Origin: a virus
IMG/VR virus record: IMGVR_UViG_3300047172_000213
Location: 62,001 to 126,000 of that record
Length of the DNA: 64,000 nucleotides
Direction: 5' to 3' (one strand)
A program made the translations under genes and the position numbers. Position 1 is the first letter of the stretch. Each line of letters opens with the position of its first letter. Below are positions 34,201-41,960 of this stretch, in pieces. The notes below the pieces were generated by a model. That model saw only the letters and a program-made list of their open reading frames with translations. It was not told the DNA's origin and searched no databases.

Positions 34201-37200
34201 TACTTCACCTTCTTGAGGACGCGGTCTACCTCGCTGCCCTTCACCGTGCGGAGACGCGCCTCCGCCTTCGGCAGCTCCTTGCTGACGTCGATACGGTCGA
34301 GCAGCATCTTGATGCCCGCACCCCCGGTCACCCCGGCACCGGCGTCGGTGATGTTGCCGCTGGCCGTGACGCCCTTCTGTCCCTGCACGACAGCGAGGAA
34401 GTCCTTTCCCGTAAGACCAGTGAGGCTCTTGATGGGCGACTCGAACAGGGGGTTGGGCACCGGCTCCGCAAGACCGATGCGCGTCCACTGCTTGCCCCCG
34501 TGACCTCCAGTCCTCGCCTCGTCGAACAGTCCGCCCGGGCGCGGCTTGAGGTCTCCGTTCTTGTCGACCTTGGACTCGACGAGGTCTGCCGGATTGGGCA
34601 GCTCCTTCTTCGCCAGCTGAAGGATCTGGGCATCCGTCATCGGCGTGAGCATGATCTCGTGGCCCTTCTTGTCCACGTTCACACCCGCACCTCGCAGCAT
34701 GTCGGTGAACTTCTGGAAGGCAAAGGTGGGCTTGGGCGTGGGGTAGGGAGCGCCCGTCTGCATCGCAGCCCAGATGCGGTCGTGGTCCGAGGGCCATCGC
34801 TTCGCTGGGTTGGTCTGCGGGTCAGGACCCTCCGACTTGTACGTCTGCATCTCGCGGATGTTGGCCTTGGCGCCGTGCGCGAGTAGCGCGTACATCCCGA
34901 GGGTGCCCATCGACTGGCCACCCGTGCCAGAGCCGCTCGAGGGCTGCAGGTTCAGGTCCCAGCCCTGCTGCGGAGCGCCCATGATGTTCATCCCGCTGCG
35001 CACCGAGAGCTTCTTCTCGACCTGATGGACGAGCTTCAGGTGGTGCTGCGGACCGACCATCACCTGCCCGAGCGACTTCTTGGTGGCAGGGTCGAACAGC
35101 TCCTCGGTGTCCGACAGCCCATGCTCCTTGAGCTCTGAGCGTACGCGAGCGAGGGCGTCAGTGTTCGGTTCGAAGTTGCGAACGACGTAGGTCTTGCCTG
35201 TCTTCTCGGCGATCTTGCCCGCGGCCGTCTCGAGCAGCTGGCCCATGTTCATGCGCCCCGGCACACCGCTCGGATTGAGCGCGACCTCGATGTGCTTGCC
35301 GTCCTTGGTGTGCGGCATCTCGGCATCTGGAAGGATCATCGTGACGATGCCCTTGTTGCCGTACCGACCGGACATCTTGTCGCCCACCTGCATCGGCTCG
35401 ACGGTGCGCACGTGCACGTCCAGGCCGTTCTTGTTCTTGTGGACAGCGACGACTTCACCCTCGAAGTCGCTGTCCCAGCGCAAGCTCTTGTCGGTGTGCG
35501 AGCCGCTCATATTCTTGCGGATGGCCGCGAGCCCAGAACGGTCCTTGATGTTGTACGGCTTCATCGCCGCGATGAGCGGGTCGCCTGGCTGCACCCGCTG
35601 GCCCACGCGAATGATGCCGTTGTCGTCGAGCTTCGCGTACTGCTCCTTGCTGTAGAGCCCGGGCTGCTTGAGGTGGAACTGCTTCTTGTCGAGGACGGTG
35701 GCCTCGTCCTTCGGCAGCGTGTTCTTGGTGAGGTGCTCGCTCGACAGCTTGTCGGCCGCGCTCTGCGAGATGACGATGCCGTCCTCGAAGTTGTAGCCCT
35801 TGAAGGGGATGTACGCGGTGCGCAGGTTGGTGCCGAGTGCCAGCGTCCCGTTCTTCGAGTAGTTCGTGTCGGCGATGACCTGCCCGGTCTTCACCGCGTC
35901 CCCGACCTTCACGAGGGGCGTCGAGTGCAAGACACCCTTGGCGTCGTTGAGCGGGTAGTTGTGGTACAGCTGCACCTCATGGCGCTTGCCGCCATGGTCC
36001 TCGAGGATGATGGCGTCCTTCTTGACGTCGACGACCTTGCCATCCACCGTGGCCTGATGCGACGCCTGCCGTCCAACGAGCTCCTCAAACGTGGGCGTAG
36101 TCGACATGCCCGTGCCGACCTGCACCAACGCGGGTGTGCGATGCACGAGGGAGATGGCCTGCTCGATGTGACGGCTGGCCATCGAAGCGCGTCCGCCGCT
36201 GGTGTTGGCCAGGAAGGGCACGAGGTTTGAGGTCATGTTGAAGAGCTGCCACGCGTGAGGCAGCACGTACTGCGCGTCGGAGAACTTGCCGTCGCGGACG
36301 TCGTTCTTGCCCGCGGTGGTCATACGCACGACGCCATGAAGTGGCTTGGGCTTGCCGCGGTCCCAGCGCACCTGGTCGGGTAGAACAACATTGGCGTGCA
36401 GGAACTGGCCTGCGCCGACGTCCTCCATCTGACCCGTGGCGATGTTGTGCAGGCGGATCTTCGCTTCGTTGCCGACCTTGCGTACGCCGACAGGCAACCG
36501 GAGCGTGACGCCTGTCTTGTTGCCCTCGGGGGTGTTGATGGGATCGAGGAACCCGAGGTGCGTCGGGTTGATGAACTTCGCCTCGTCCGTGATCGAGCGC
36601 TCGCTCTTGATGCCGCCCGTGCCCATCACGGTCGTCTGCATCGCCGCCGAGACCATCTCCACGGGGTTGATCTGCGAGGCCACGCGCGCTGCGCTGTTCT
36701 TGGTGAAGGCCTCACGCAGCGGTCTGTTGAAGACATCGAAGCGGACAATCTCGCGGATGTCCGACTTGTGAAGCTGCCGCACGATCTTCGGCTTGATGGT
36801 CTTCGACCCTGCGTTACGGATGGTGTCGTGTGCGAAGTCTCCCACCGTCACGAGGTCCTTGAAGACGAGCGAGTCTCGGTCGTCTTCGGGATGCCCGCCC
36901 TGCACCTTCAACATCTTCTCGGTGGCCAGCCGCAGAGCCTCGCCCGTGACGTTGGAGAACGGCTTGCCCACCGTGATCGCCGTCGCTTCGGGGCGCAGCG
37001 GTGAGGCCGTCATCATCTCGTGGAAGTACGCGGCCGCGGTCTCCCTATCGGGAGGGGCCACCTTCTTGTTCAGCTTGTAGAACTGGTCGAGGACACCGCT
37101 GGACTTGCGAGCGTCGCGGTTGGCCGCGAAGATCTCGTGCCCCCACGCCTTCTCGAGCTCGTGGTCCTCGACTCCCATCGTCTTGAGCAGCGGGTAGAGC

Positions 37201-37700
37201 GGCATGCTCGCCTTGCTCCCGCCGTAGTGCATGGAGAAGGTCTTCTTCGTCGGGTCGAGCATCAGGTCGAAGGCGCGCGTACCCTTGCTGGCGACGTTGA
37301 AGTGCGCCTCGACCTCACCCGTAGCGTCACGCCGCGTGTAAATGTTGGGCTTGAGGCGCCACTGGTTGTCGACCTGGTACTCCTGACCGTCGACGATGTA
37401 CGAGTAACGCCCGGTCGTCTTGGGGATCTCCGCGACACGCACGCGGCGCTGGTCCACGATAGCGCCCGTTGTGTTGTCCTTGAGGGTCAGATGGGCGAAC
37501 ACTGGTACGGCCCAGGTGTCCCCCGTGACCTTCGCGTGATGCTGCCCGCGGATGTCATCCGTGTGCAGGGTGTCCTTCACCTCGAGCTTGTCGAGGTGCA
37601 GCGTCTGGGACCGGCCCTTGACGGGGAACTGTCCCTGGATGCCGTCCAGGACGCGCCCCTTCAGGTGCTCGAACGCTTCTTTGGGGTCGAGGTAAGCCAC
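31260..37700 (-). CDS. single-chain RNA polymerase: fused RpoB-like and RpoC-like subunits
   Basis: The 2,146-residue product carries both catalytic subunits of a multisubunit RNA polymerase in one chain. The RpoB-like half (about 1-965) has DPINTPEGNKTGV (Pro387), GYNFEDGIVIS (635-645), GDKMSGRYGNKG (773-784) and GTGGQSMGTLGMYAL (926-940). The RpoC-like half (about 1057-2146) has GLFDEARTGG, LAEPVPNPLF, ILHNLPVIPPVMRP, the active-site NADFDGD with Asp1403, Asp1405 and Asp1407, the bridge helix HGARRG (~1723), the zinc site Cys1760 (DCGT), Cys1822, Cys1829 and Cys1832, and the trigger-loop VMAAQTVGERSVQLAMKSF (~1850-1868). The N-terminal RpoC zinc ribbon is absent. The start is GTG with AGGA 8 bases upstream. 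It leads the long virion operon and is divergent from the early block. Virion packaging is possible but unproven. Confidence 0.97.
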   Translation of the reverse strand: MAYLDPKEAFEHLKGRVLDGIQGQFPVKGRSQTLHLDKLEVKDTLHTDDIRGQHHAKVTGDTWAVPVFAHLTLKDNTTGAIVDQRRVRVAEIPKTTGRYSYIVDGQEYQVDNQWRLKPNIYTRRDATGEVEAHFNVASKGTRAFDLMLDPTKKTFSMHYGGSKASMPLYPLLKTMGVEDHELEKAWGHEIFAANRDARKSSGVLDQFYKLNKKVAPPDRETAAAYFHEMMTASPLRPEATAITVGKPFSNVTGEALRLATEKMLKVQGGHPEDDRDSLVFKDLVTVGDFAHDTIRNAGSKTIKPKIVRQLHKSDIREIVRFDVFNRPLREAFTKNSAARVASQINPVEMVSAAMQTTVMGTGGIKSERSITDEAKFINPTHLGFLDPINTPEGNKTGVTLRLPVGVRKVGNEAKIRLHNIATGQMEDVGAGQFLHANVVLPDQVRWDRGKPKPLHGVVRMTTAGKNDVRDGKFSDAQYVLPHAWQLFNMTSNLVPFLANTSGGRASMASRHIEQAISLVHRTPALVQVGTGMSTTPTFEELVGRQASHQATVDGKVVDVKKDAIILEDHGGKRHEVQLYHNYPLNDAKGVLHSTPLVKVGDAVKTGQVIADTNYSKNGTLALGTNLRTAYIPFKGYNFEDGIVISQSAADKLSSEHLTKNTLPKDEATVLDKKQFHLKQPGLYSKEQYAKLDDNGIIRVGQRVQPGDPLIAAMKPYNIKDRSGLAAIRKNMSGSHTDKSLRWDSDFEGEVVAVHKNKNGLDVHVRTVEPMQVGDKMSGRYGNKGIVTMILPDAEMPHTKDGKHIEVALNPSGVPGRMNMGQLLETAAGKIAEKTGKTYVVRNFEPNTDALARVRSELKEHGLSDTEELFDPATKKSLGQVMVGPQHHLKLVHQVEKKLSVRSGMNIMGAPQQGWDLNLQPSSGSGTGGQSMGTLGMYALLAHGAKANIREMQTYKSEGPDPQTNPAKRWPSDHDRIWAAMQTGAPYPTPKPTFAFQKFTDMLRGAGVNVDKKGHEIMLTPMTDAQILQLAKKELPNPADLVESKVDKNGDLKPRPGGLFDEARTGGHGGKQWTRIGLAEPVPNPLFESPIKSLTGLTGKDFLAVVQGQKGVTASGNITDAGAGVTGGAGIKMLLDRIDVSKELPKAEARLRTVKGSEVDRVLKKVKYLRALDQLKLKPSEAYILHNLPVIPPVMRPVSQLPDGSIKFADVNTLYSDFAKFNDKLKDPVLAKNLTDDDKKDLRRDYYDGVKAIIGFGKSYESAEHKGLLHQISGNSPKNGFFQDRLTERRQDLTMRSTIVPEPALGLDEVGIPKHAALDLYRPFVIRKLVDMGVIKNALGGPDALMKKTPAVWRALDKAMDEHPLLLKRDPVLHKYGVQGFKPRVVEGNAIKIHPLVVGGFNADFDGDTMSAFVPITREAVAEARKMMPSNNLFSEATGKVMYQPTLESALGLYKLSLVGKDSHKTFAHPGAVLEAVNKGDIHATDIVHMDGKKTTAGRVLLASALPEDMAAKTLHDLDYRIDKKGLSALLTQIGKDPVHSSKYGEIVNRMKDLGNGAAFGIVTVPRPNAAGHILSFHSMGSSPVAATDPKKTIDIPVGAHTLSLSDFTPDTRVRSHVLGVAHQKVDNIHGGKGTLAEKDRQSVAVYRQAEKEMQALHEKEQEKHPNNLFTMYKAGVKPEWDQYKQMVLAPMIYKDSADRPIPTPVTKSYSEGLDVGGYWTQLHGARRGTVMKVQEVSGPGYMTKLLMNNTMNILVNEPDCGTSKGIVLDINEKDVHDRYLQQGFKQGHLDFPPGTLLSPDVVRQIKAAKKDARIVVRSPLKCESEKGICQKCAGLSSSGREYELGTNLGVMAAQTVGERSVQLAMKSFHTGGAGEGSKALNSFKRVEQLTDLPRKIADEATLAMKSGKVEKIQPTATGVDIFIDGVAHHVGKDPSGAPLHQSLPHAALAADYIPWSPPTVGQHVKAGENLSDPNRTFVNPHHLYRATGSMEEVQNHLAKEIYNLYEGEGVKRRAIETVVRAMGNLTEIVDPGDHPDVLRGDYRPLNVIHKMNQELVREGKKPIEHKPVLRGIQVMPLELQEDWMAKLQHEKLRETLAEAAATNSVSHLHGTHPVPALAYGAEFGLTSKDSLKPGMEHLKDVPAHHY

Positions 37701-37757
37701 CGTTCACATCCTGACCAACTGCCCGCAGCGTACCGCGCACGAAAGAACGCGCGCAAG

Positions 37758-37768
37758 GCAGGGATAAG
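37758..37768 (+). promoter_or_regulatory. candidate promoter element (GCAGGGATAAG)
   Basis: This 11-base element lies in the 112-base gap between the divergent polymerase gene and the early block. The same GCAGGnATAAG occurs at 48000-48010, and a related GGGTATAAG at 53076-53084, each 35-45 bases before the first start codon of a plus-strand operon. No clear -35 box is seen. The rest of the gap holds an AGAAGGAGA ribosome binding site and nothing else recognised. Confidence 0.4.
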
Positions 37769-37812
37769 AACCTGGAGACGATTCTGCTCTCTTAGAAGGA
37801 GACTCTCACGGC

Positions 37813-37932
37813 ATGGACCCGAAAAAGCCGGACAACAAGGGCGCGCAGCTCGAGAAGAACATCGACGAGCTGTTCGACATGGACAACCGCGAAGACGCGG
37901 AAGAAGAGGATGCAGACGACGAGAACGAGTGA
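37813..37932 (+). CDS. 39-residue acidic protein, first gene of the early block
   Basis: A very short protein, MDPKKPDNKGAQLEKNIDEL and then 19 residues, 13 of them Asp or Glu (EDAEEEDADDENE end). It has an AAGGAG ribosome binding site 11 bases before the ATG and is coupled by GAGTGAGC to the next start. It is the first plus-strand gene after the candidate promoter. Short acidic phage proteins often bind host enzymes or mimic DNA; that is a general possibility, not shown here. Confidence 0.65.
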   Translation: MDPKKPDNKGAQLEKNIDELFDMDNREDAEEEDADDENE

Positions 37933-38078
37933 GCGTGCGCAAGACGTTCTTCTGGTTCTTCGTGGCCGGCTTCCTCAACGGGGTGCTGATCTGGATTCGT
38001 GAGCAGGTGAAGGAGAGACATGCTGATCAACGTGTACCGGGAGCGCCCGGCGGTCATCCCTGGGACACGTCTTCTTGA
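37929..38078 (+). CDS. small single-span membrane protein
   Basis: This 49-residue product starts at a GTG that overlaps the upstream stop (GTGA). Residues ~6-23 (TFFWFFVAGFLNGVLIWI) form one strong membrane span, followed by a basic tail. It overlaps the next gene by 59 bases, which lowers confidence in the C-terminal part. It may be a small early membrane protein. No family is recognised. Confidence 0.45.
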   Translation: MSVRKTFFWFFVAGFLNGVLIWIREQVKERHADQRVPGAPGGHPWDTSS

Positions 38079-38604
38079 GACGACCCTCGGCATAGTCGGG
38101 ATGAGAATCCCAGACCCGCAGAACATGCGGCGGGTCTGGGATGTCCAGGGCGTGTACTTGCCCCTGCCGGGGCGCGCACTGGGTGGAGTTCGCACGAAGC
38201 TTGTCGACCAGAAGGGCTTCGTGACCTTCTGCAACCAACGCGACCTAGAAGTGATGCTGGGCCTCGCCGCTCCGGGGGACTACTGCCCCTGGAGCGGCGG
38301 GGAGTACGCGGGACCGGACTACGAAGAGTGGATCGGCTTCTGCGCCGACGAAGACGACCTGCTCGACGACCTGTTCGAGCGTGAGCTGTACCTGAGGGCC
38401 CATACGCAGAGCGGCGTGCTGTCCGGCGCGTACGACATCGAGCGGCGTGTGCACCTCGGTAAGAACAACGACTGCGAGGACGTCTTCGTTCTGGTGGGTG
38501 ACTACGACTTCGATACGGGACTGTTCCCCGACGTTCGGTTCGAGACTGTGGAACGGAGGTGGTCGAGAGCTGAAAGGAGACGAGTTCGATGGGAACAGAG
38601 CTGA
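38020..38604 (+). CDS. hypothetical acidic early protein
   Basis: This 194-residue protein begins MLINVYRERPAVIPGTRLL. The ATG has an AAGGAG site 4 bases upstream. The protein is acidic (DEDDLLDDLFERELYLRA), has a few Trp and Cys residues and ends basic. The 5' part of the gene contains a perfect 13-bp inverted repeat (38107-38142). A start at the ATG inside that loop (38125) would give a shorter protein; the ribosome binding site supports the longer form. No family is recognised. Confidence 0.7.
   Translation: MLINVYRERPAVIPGTRLLETTLGIVGMRIPDPQNMRRVWDVQGVYLPLPGRALGGVRTKLVDQKGFVTFCNQRDLEVMLGLAAPGDYCPWSGGEYAGPDYEEWIGFCADEDDLLDDLFERELYLRAHTQSGVLSGAYDIERRVHLGKNNDCEDVFVLVGDYDFDTGLFPDVRFETVERRWSRAERRRVRWEQS
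38107..38142. repeat. 13-bp perfect inverted repeat inside an early gene
   Basis: ATCCCAGACCCGC at 38107-38119 is exactly complementary to 38130-38142, with a 10-base loop. In RNA this is a very stable hairpin about 90 bases after the gene's start codon. There is no U-run after it. It could pause ribosomes or polymerase, mark an RNase site or be an operator for a dimeric protein. Confidence 0.7.
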
Positions 38605-39212
38605 CGACTGAGTACCTCGAGTTGTATCCGACTGGGCACGTCTGTGCGGATTGTGGTGACCAGATCAAGTACGCCGAGGAAGGATGGCTGCTACAGATCG
38701 TACAGCCGCAGCGGCTGAACGGGGTCACGTACCTGCACAACGTCATAGACGAAAACGACCCTGACGGCGACTTCTTGTACGACCCCTACTTCTTCTGCTT
38801 CGAGTGCATGGAGACTCTGCTCTCCGACCTACGAGATGAGATTGCCGACGAACCCCCGGTCAAGGACCTGCCGGGGCACAGCGGCTTCGAGTGCTTCTGC
38901 TGCAGCAGCGAGATTCGCAAGTGGGAGTACACCGGGAGCCTCAGCCTCGGCGAGTTCCGCGTATCGAAGCGTGCTCCCAACGGCGTGCGGGGGCCACACT
39001 TCGTACCCAACTGCGAGCCCGAGCTCGTCTGCATCTACTGCCTGGTGCTTCTAAACGAGGGATGGATCGACATGTGGGAGAACCTCTCTCACACGGGCGA
39101 GTGCAACGACTGCATCCAGCTGCGCTGCTGGCGCTACGGTGGTTCGTGCTCCTGCGCGTGCCACAACGGCACGGTGACTGAAGTAACACAAGATGGAGAA
39201 CAGAATGTCTGA
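38589..39212 (+). CDS. cysteine-rich protein with several zinc-finger-like pairs
   Basis: This 207-residue protein begins MGTELTTEYLELYPTGHVC. Cys pairs recur through it: CADC near residue 20, CFEC near 70, CFCC near 100, CIYC near 150, and a CNDC/CSCAC end. That is enough for three or four zinc sites. It overlaps the upstream gene by 16 bases and the MoxR start by 8. The arrangement suggests a zinc-stabilised adaptor or nucleic-acid-binding early protein; no family is recognised. Confidence 0.72.
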   Translation: MGTELTTEYLELYPTGHVCADCGDQIKYAEEGWLLQIVQPQRLNGVTYLHNVIDENDPDGDFLYDPYFFCFECMETLLSDLRDEIADEPPVKDLPGHSGFECFCCSSEIRKWEYTGSLSLGEFRVSKRAPNGVRGPHFVPNCEPELVCIYCLVLLNEGWIDMWENLSHTGECNDCIQLRCWRYGGSCSCACHNGTVTEVTQDGEQNV

Positions 39213-40422
39213 CACAATGACGGCGACTCTTTCGACCGGCAGCCTCGAGAAGCTCCTGAGCATCGCGATGCTCGCGCCGATGGACGACCCGCACTCGCCG
39301 AGGTGCAGGTGGGGCGCGCCCATCCTCTTCTGGGGCCCGCCGGGCATCGGCAAGTCTGGCCGCGTCGAGCAGGCCGGCGCGAACGTCGGGCTGCCGGTAG
39401 AGACGTTGTACTTGTCGACCTTGCAGCCCGAGGACCTCTCGGGCATCCCGATGCAGGACCCGCAAACGGGCGGCGCTCGTCGCGTCTGCGATCTGCCGCA
39501 GATCCTCAACCTCATCGAGGCCAAGAAGGGCATCCTCTTCCTCGACGAGCTGACCACGGCCAGGCCCGCGGTTCAGGGCGCTGGCCTCGGCGTCGTCTAC
39601 AACCGCAAGGTCGCAGGCAAGTCGCTGCCGGGCCGCGTGCGCGTCGTCGGCGCCGCGAACCCGCCCGAGGAAGCCGCAGGTGGGTGGAACCTCGCTCCCC
39701 CCATGGCCAACCGCCTGCTGCACTTCTCGGTCGGCGTTCCTGACGTCGAGGAGTGGACGGCGTGGCTACTGGGCAACTCGAACGAGGAAGTCATTCCCGT
39801 CGAGCAGGGCGAAGAGGTCGTCACCTCTTCGTGGAACGAGCACTGGTCGAAGGTCTGCGGTCTCAGCGCAGGCTTCATGCGGCGCAACCCGCGTCTGCTC
39901 TACAACATGCCCAAGCAGGGCCACAAGGACCGCGGCCGCGCGTGGTGCTCACCGCGCTCGTGGGAGGTTGCCCTGCGCTGCATCGCCACGGCCAACGCGC
40001 TCGGCCTGAGTGAGTACGGCACGGACCTGCTGACCGCTTCGTGCGGTGAAGGACCGGCGAAGGAGTGGGTGGAGTGGCTGGCCTACGCCAACCTGCCCGA
40101 CCCCAAGGACATGCTCGAGAAGGGATGGCGCGCGGACAAGCGCCGTCTGGACGTCGCGTACGCGGCGTACTCCGCGGCTATCGGCTACACGCTCGGCAAG
40201 AAGGACAAGGACGAGCAGAAAAAGTACGCCATCATGGCGTGGACGCTTCTCCGTGTGGCGGTCGAGGACAACCTCGCCGACCTGGCTCTCGCTCCGGCAG
40301 CGTCGCTGATGCACGCCGGGTACACGACAAAGGCCGGCCCTGAGATGCAAGCCGTCTGCAGGTCCGTCATCGCACGCTTCGGCGAAACGGGCCTGGCCAA
40401 CTTCTCGAGGAAGAACACGTGA
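39205..40422 (+). CDS. MoxR-like AAA+ ATPase
   Basis: This 405-residue ATPase begins MSDTMTATLSTGSLEKLL; GGAG lies 6 bases before this ATG, so it is preferred to the ATG at 39193. Walker A is GPPGIGKS (residues 44-51), Walker B is LFLDEL (Asp114-Glu115), and AANPPEEAAGG forms the sensor region. MoxR ATPases work with VWA-domain partners as chaperones that mature or remodel protein complexes. The next gene, overlapping by 4 bases, encodes an HExxH/VWA protein, so the two form an operon pair. The phage-specific target is unknown. Confidence 0.9.
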   Translation: MSDTMTATLSTGSLEKLLSIAMLAPMDDPHSPRCRWGAPILFWGPPGIGKSGRVEQAGANVGLPVETLYLSTLQPEDLSGIPMQDPQTGGARRVCDLPQILNLIEAKKGILFLDELTTARPAVQGAGLGVVYNRKVAGKSLPGRVRVVGAANPPEEAAGGWNLAPPMANRLLHFSVGVPDVEEWTAWLLGNSNEEVIPVEQGEEVVTSSWNEHWSKVCGLSAGFMRRNPRLLYNMPKQGHKDRGRAWCSPRSWEVALRCIATANALGLSEYGTDLLTASCGEGPAKEWVEWLAYANLPDPKDMLEKGWRADKRRLDVAYAAYSAAIGYTLGKKDKDEQKKYAIMAWTLLRVAVEDNLADLALAPAASLMHAGYTTKAGPEMQAVCRSVIARFGETGLANFSRKNT

Positions 40423-41960
40423 ACGCGGTCGACAACAGGTTCGACCCTGGTGAAGAGAAGATGGCCGTGGCACGTGCCGCGGCCATCCACAAGGCTCCTT
40501 ACTTCGCCAGCGTCATCTACGGCTTCGTGTTCACCCCCCTCGAGGGGATCGGTACGATGCTCTGCACGCCGAGGCTCATCCTCGGCTATGACCCCGCATG
40601 GGCGGCCGCCGCCCCTGTAGAGGTACTGGCTGCGGACATCGCGCACGAGGTGCACCACTACATCCGCAAGCACTTCGAACGCGCCGTCAGTATCGACGAC
40701 CCGGCCTTGTTCAACATTGCCGGCGACCTCGCCATCAACCCCCAGCTCATTGCCGAAGGTTGGAAGCTGGCCGCGGAAGCCATCTTCCCCAAGAACTTCG
40801 GCCTGCCTGACGGGCTGACGACCGAGGAGTACTACCAGCTGCTGCGCCAACAGAAGCAGAAGGGCGGCGGCGGGAAGGACGAAGAAGAGAAGCCCGGTCA
40901 GGGTGGCGCGCAAGGACAGGGACAAGGGGAACCCAACAGCTCGCAGGCACCACCGCAAAACCCCGGCTCCGGCAAGCCGTCACCGGGTCAGGAACAGGGG
41001 CAACAACCTAACCAGGGACAGGGACAGCAGCCCGGCTCTGGGAAACAGTCTGACCAAGGACCTCCTGGTAGTGGCGGAGGCCAACAAGGACAAGGCAAGG
41101 GCGTCTGCCAGGGGCACTGCGGTGGCCTTGGTGGCACCTCCGAGCACAAGAGCCTGGAAAAGCAGCTCGATGGAACTGCGGACCTCGGGCGCACTACGGC
41201 CGAGATCAAGACCATCGAGGTGCGTCTCGCCAACGACATCAAGAAGCACATCGAGCAGCACGGGCGCGGGTCCGTGCCTGCCGGTCTGCAGGACTGGGCA
41301 TCCGCCATCGAGGAGGAGTCGCACATCCGCTGGCAGGACGAGCTCGCACATGTTCTTCGCGACACCACCGGCCGCGTACAGGCTGGTGGTGACGACTTCT
41401 CGCTGCGCCGCCCCTCTCGGCGCTCGCTGCTGCGCGGGTTCTTGCGCCCGGGCATGATCGAGAACCTGCCCGAGGTGGCCATCATCCGCGACACCTCTGG
41501 TTCCATGGGCCAGAAGCAGCTCACCGACGCCTGCAAGGAGTCCTACGCCATCATGCAGGCGCTCGGAATCGATGAGGTGTGGTTCGCCGACGCAGACACG
41601 CAGATCGCCACTCCGTGGAAGCGCGTCGGGCCGCAGTTCTTCGTGGAGCTAAAAGAAGCACACGGCCGCGGAGGCACTGACTTCCGCAGCGGCATCGAGA
41701 CGGCGCGGAGGCTCAATCCGCGGCCCGACCTCATTGTGTACGTGACCGACGGCGACGGTACGACCACGAAGATGCCGCCGCCGGACGTGGCGGTCGTCTG
41801 GGCCATCGTGCCCAGCTACTACAACAAGGCCCCTGCGAAGTGGGGCCACTGCGTCATCATCTCCGACGACCCCAAGGTCAAGAAGAAGGGGACGGTCTTC
41901 GGCGCGGACAACGAGTACGACACTGGCGAAGATGACAACGGAGAGGAGCTCGACGCATGA
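40419..41960 (+). CDS. HExxH metallopeptidase-like and VWA domain protein, MoxR partner
   Basis: This 513-residue protein begins MNAVDNRFDPGEEKMAVAR. The N-terminal domain has IAHEVHHYI (HExxH at 76-80) and AGDLAINP (Asp103), as in the DUF2201 putative metallopeptidase family. Residues ~150-228 are a long Gln/Gly/Pro-rich linker. The C-terminal VWA-like domain has IIRDTSGSMG (MIDAS Asp358-Thr-Ser-Gly-Ser362) and later RGGTDFRSGIE. In cellular genomes such proteins are adjacent to MoxR ATPases, as here. The linker is unusually long. It may cut or remodel host or phage protein complexes; the substrate is not visible from sequence. Confidence 0.9.
   Translation: MNAVDNRFDPGEEKMAVARAAAIHKAPYFASVIYGFVFTPLEGIGTMLCTPRLILGYDPAWAAAAPVEVLAADIAHEVHHYIRKHFERAVSIDDPALFNIAGDLAINPQLIAEGWKLAAEAIFPKNFGLPDGLTTEEYYQLLRQQKQKGGGGKDEEEKPGQGGAQGQGQGEPNSSQAPPQNPGSGKPSPGQEQGQQPNQGQGQQPGSGKQSDQGPPGSGGGQQGQGKGVCQGHCGGLGGTSEHKSLEKQLDGTADLGRTTAEIKTIEVRLANDIKKHIEQHGRGSVPAGLQDWASAIEEESHIRWQDELAHVLRDTTGRVQAGGDDFSLRRPSRRSLLRGFLRPGMIENLPEVAIIRDTSGSMGQKQLTDACKESYAIMQALGIDEVWFADADTQIATPWKRVGPQFFVELKEAHGRGGTDFRSGIETARRLNPRPDLIVYVTDGDGTTTKMPPPDVAVVWAIVPSYYNKAPAKWGHCVIISDDPKVKKKGTVFGADNEYDTGEDDNGEELDA

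Noticed and set aside
33237-34886. A 549-codon plus-strand open frame opposite the RNA polymerase gene
   Set aside because: It runs antisense through the conserved RpoC core, has low-complexity Val/Asp/Leu/Arg composition and lacks a ribosome binding site. It is a shadow of the polymerase codon use.
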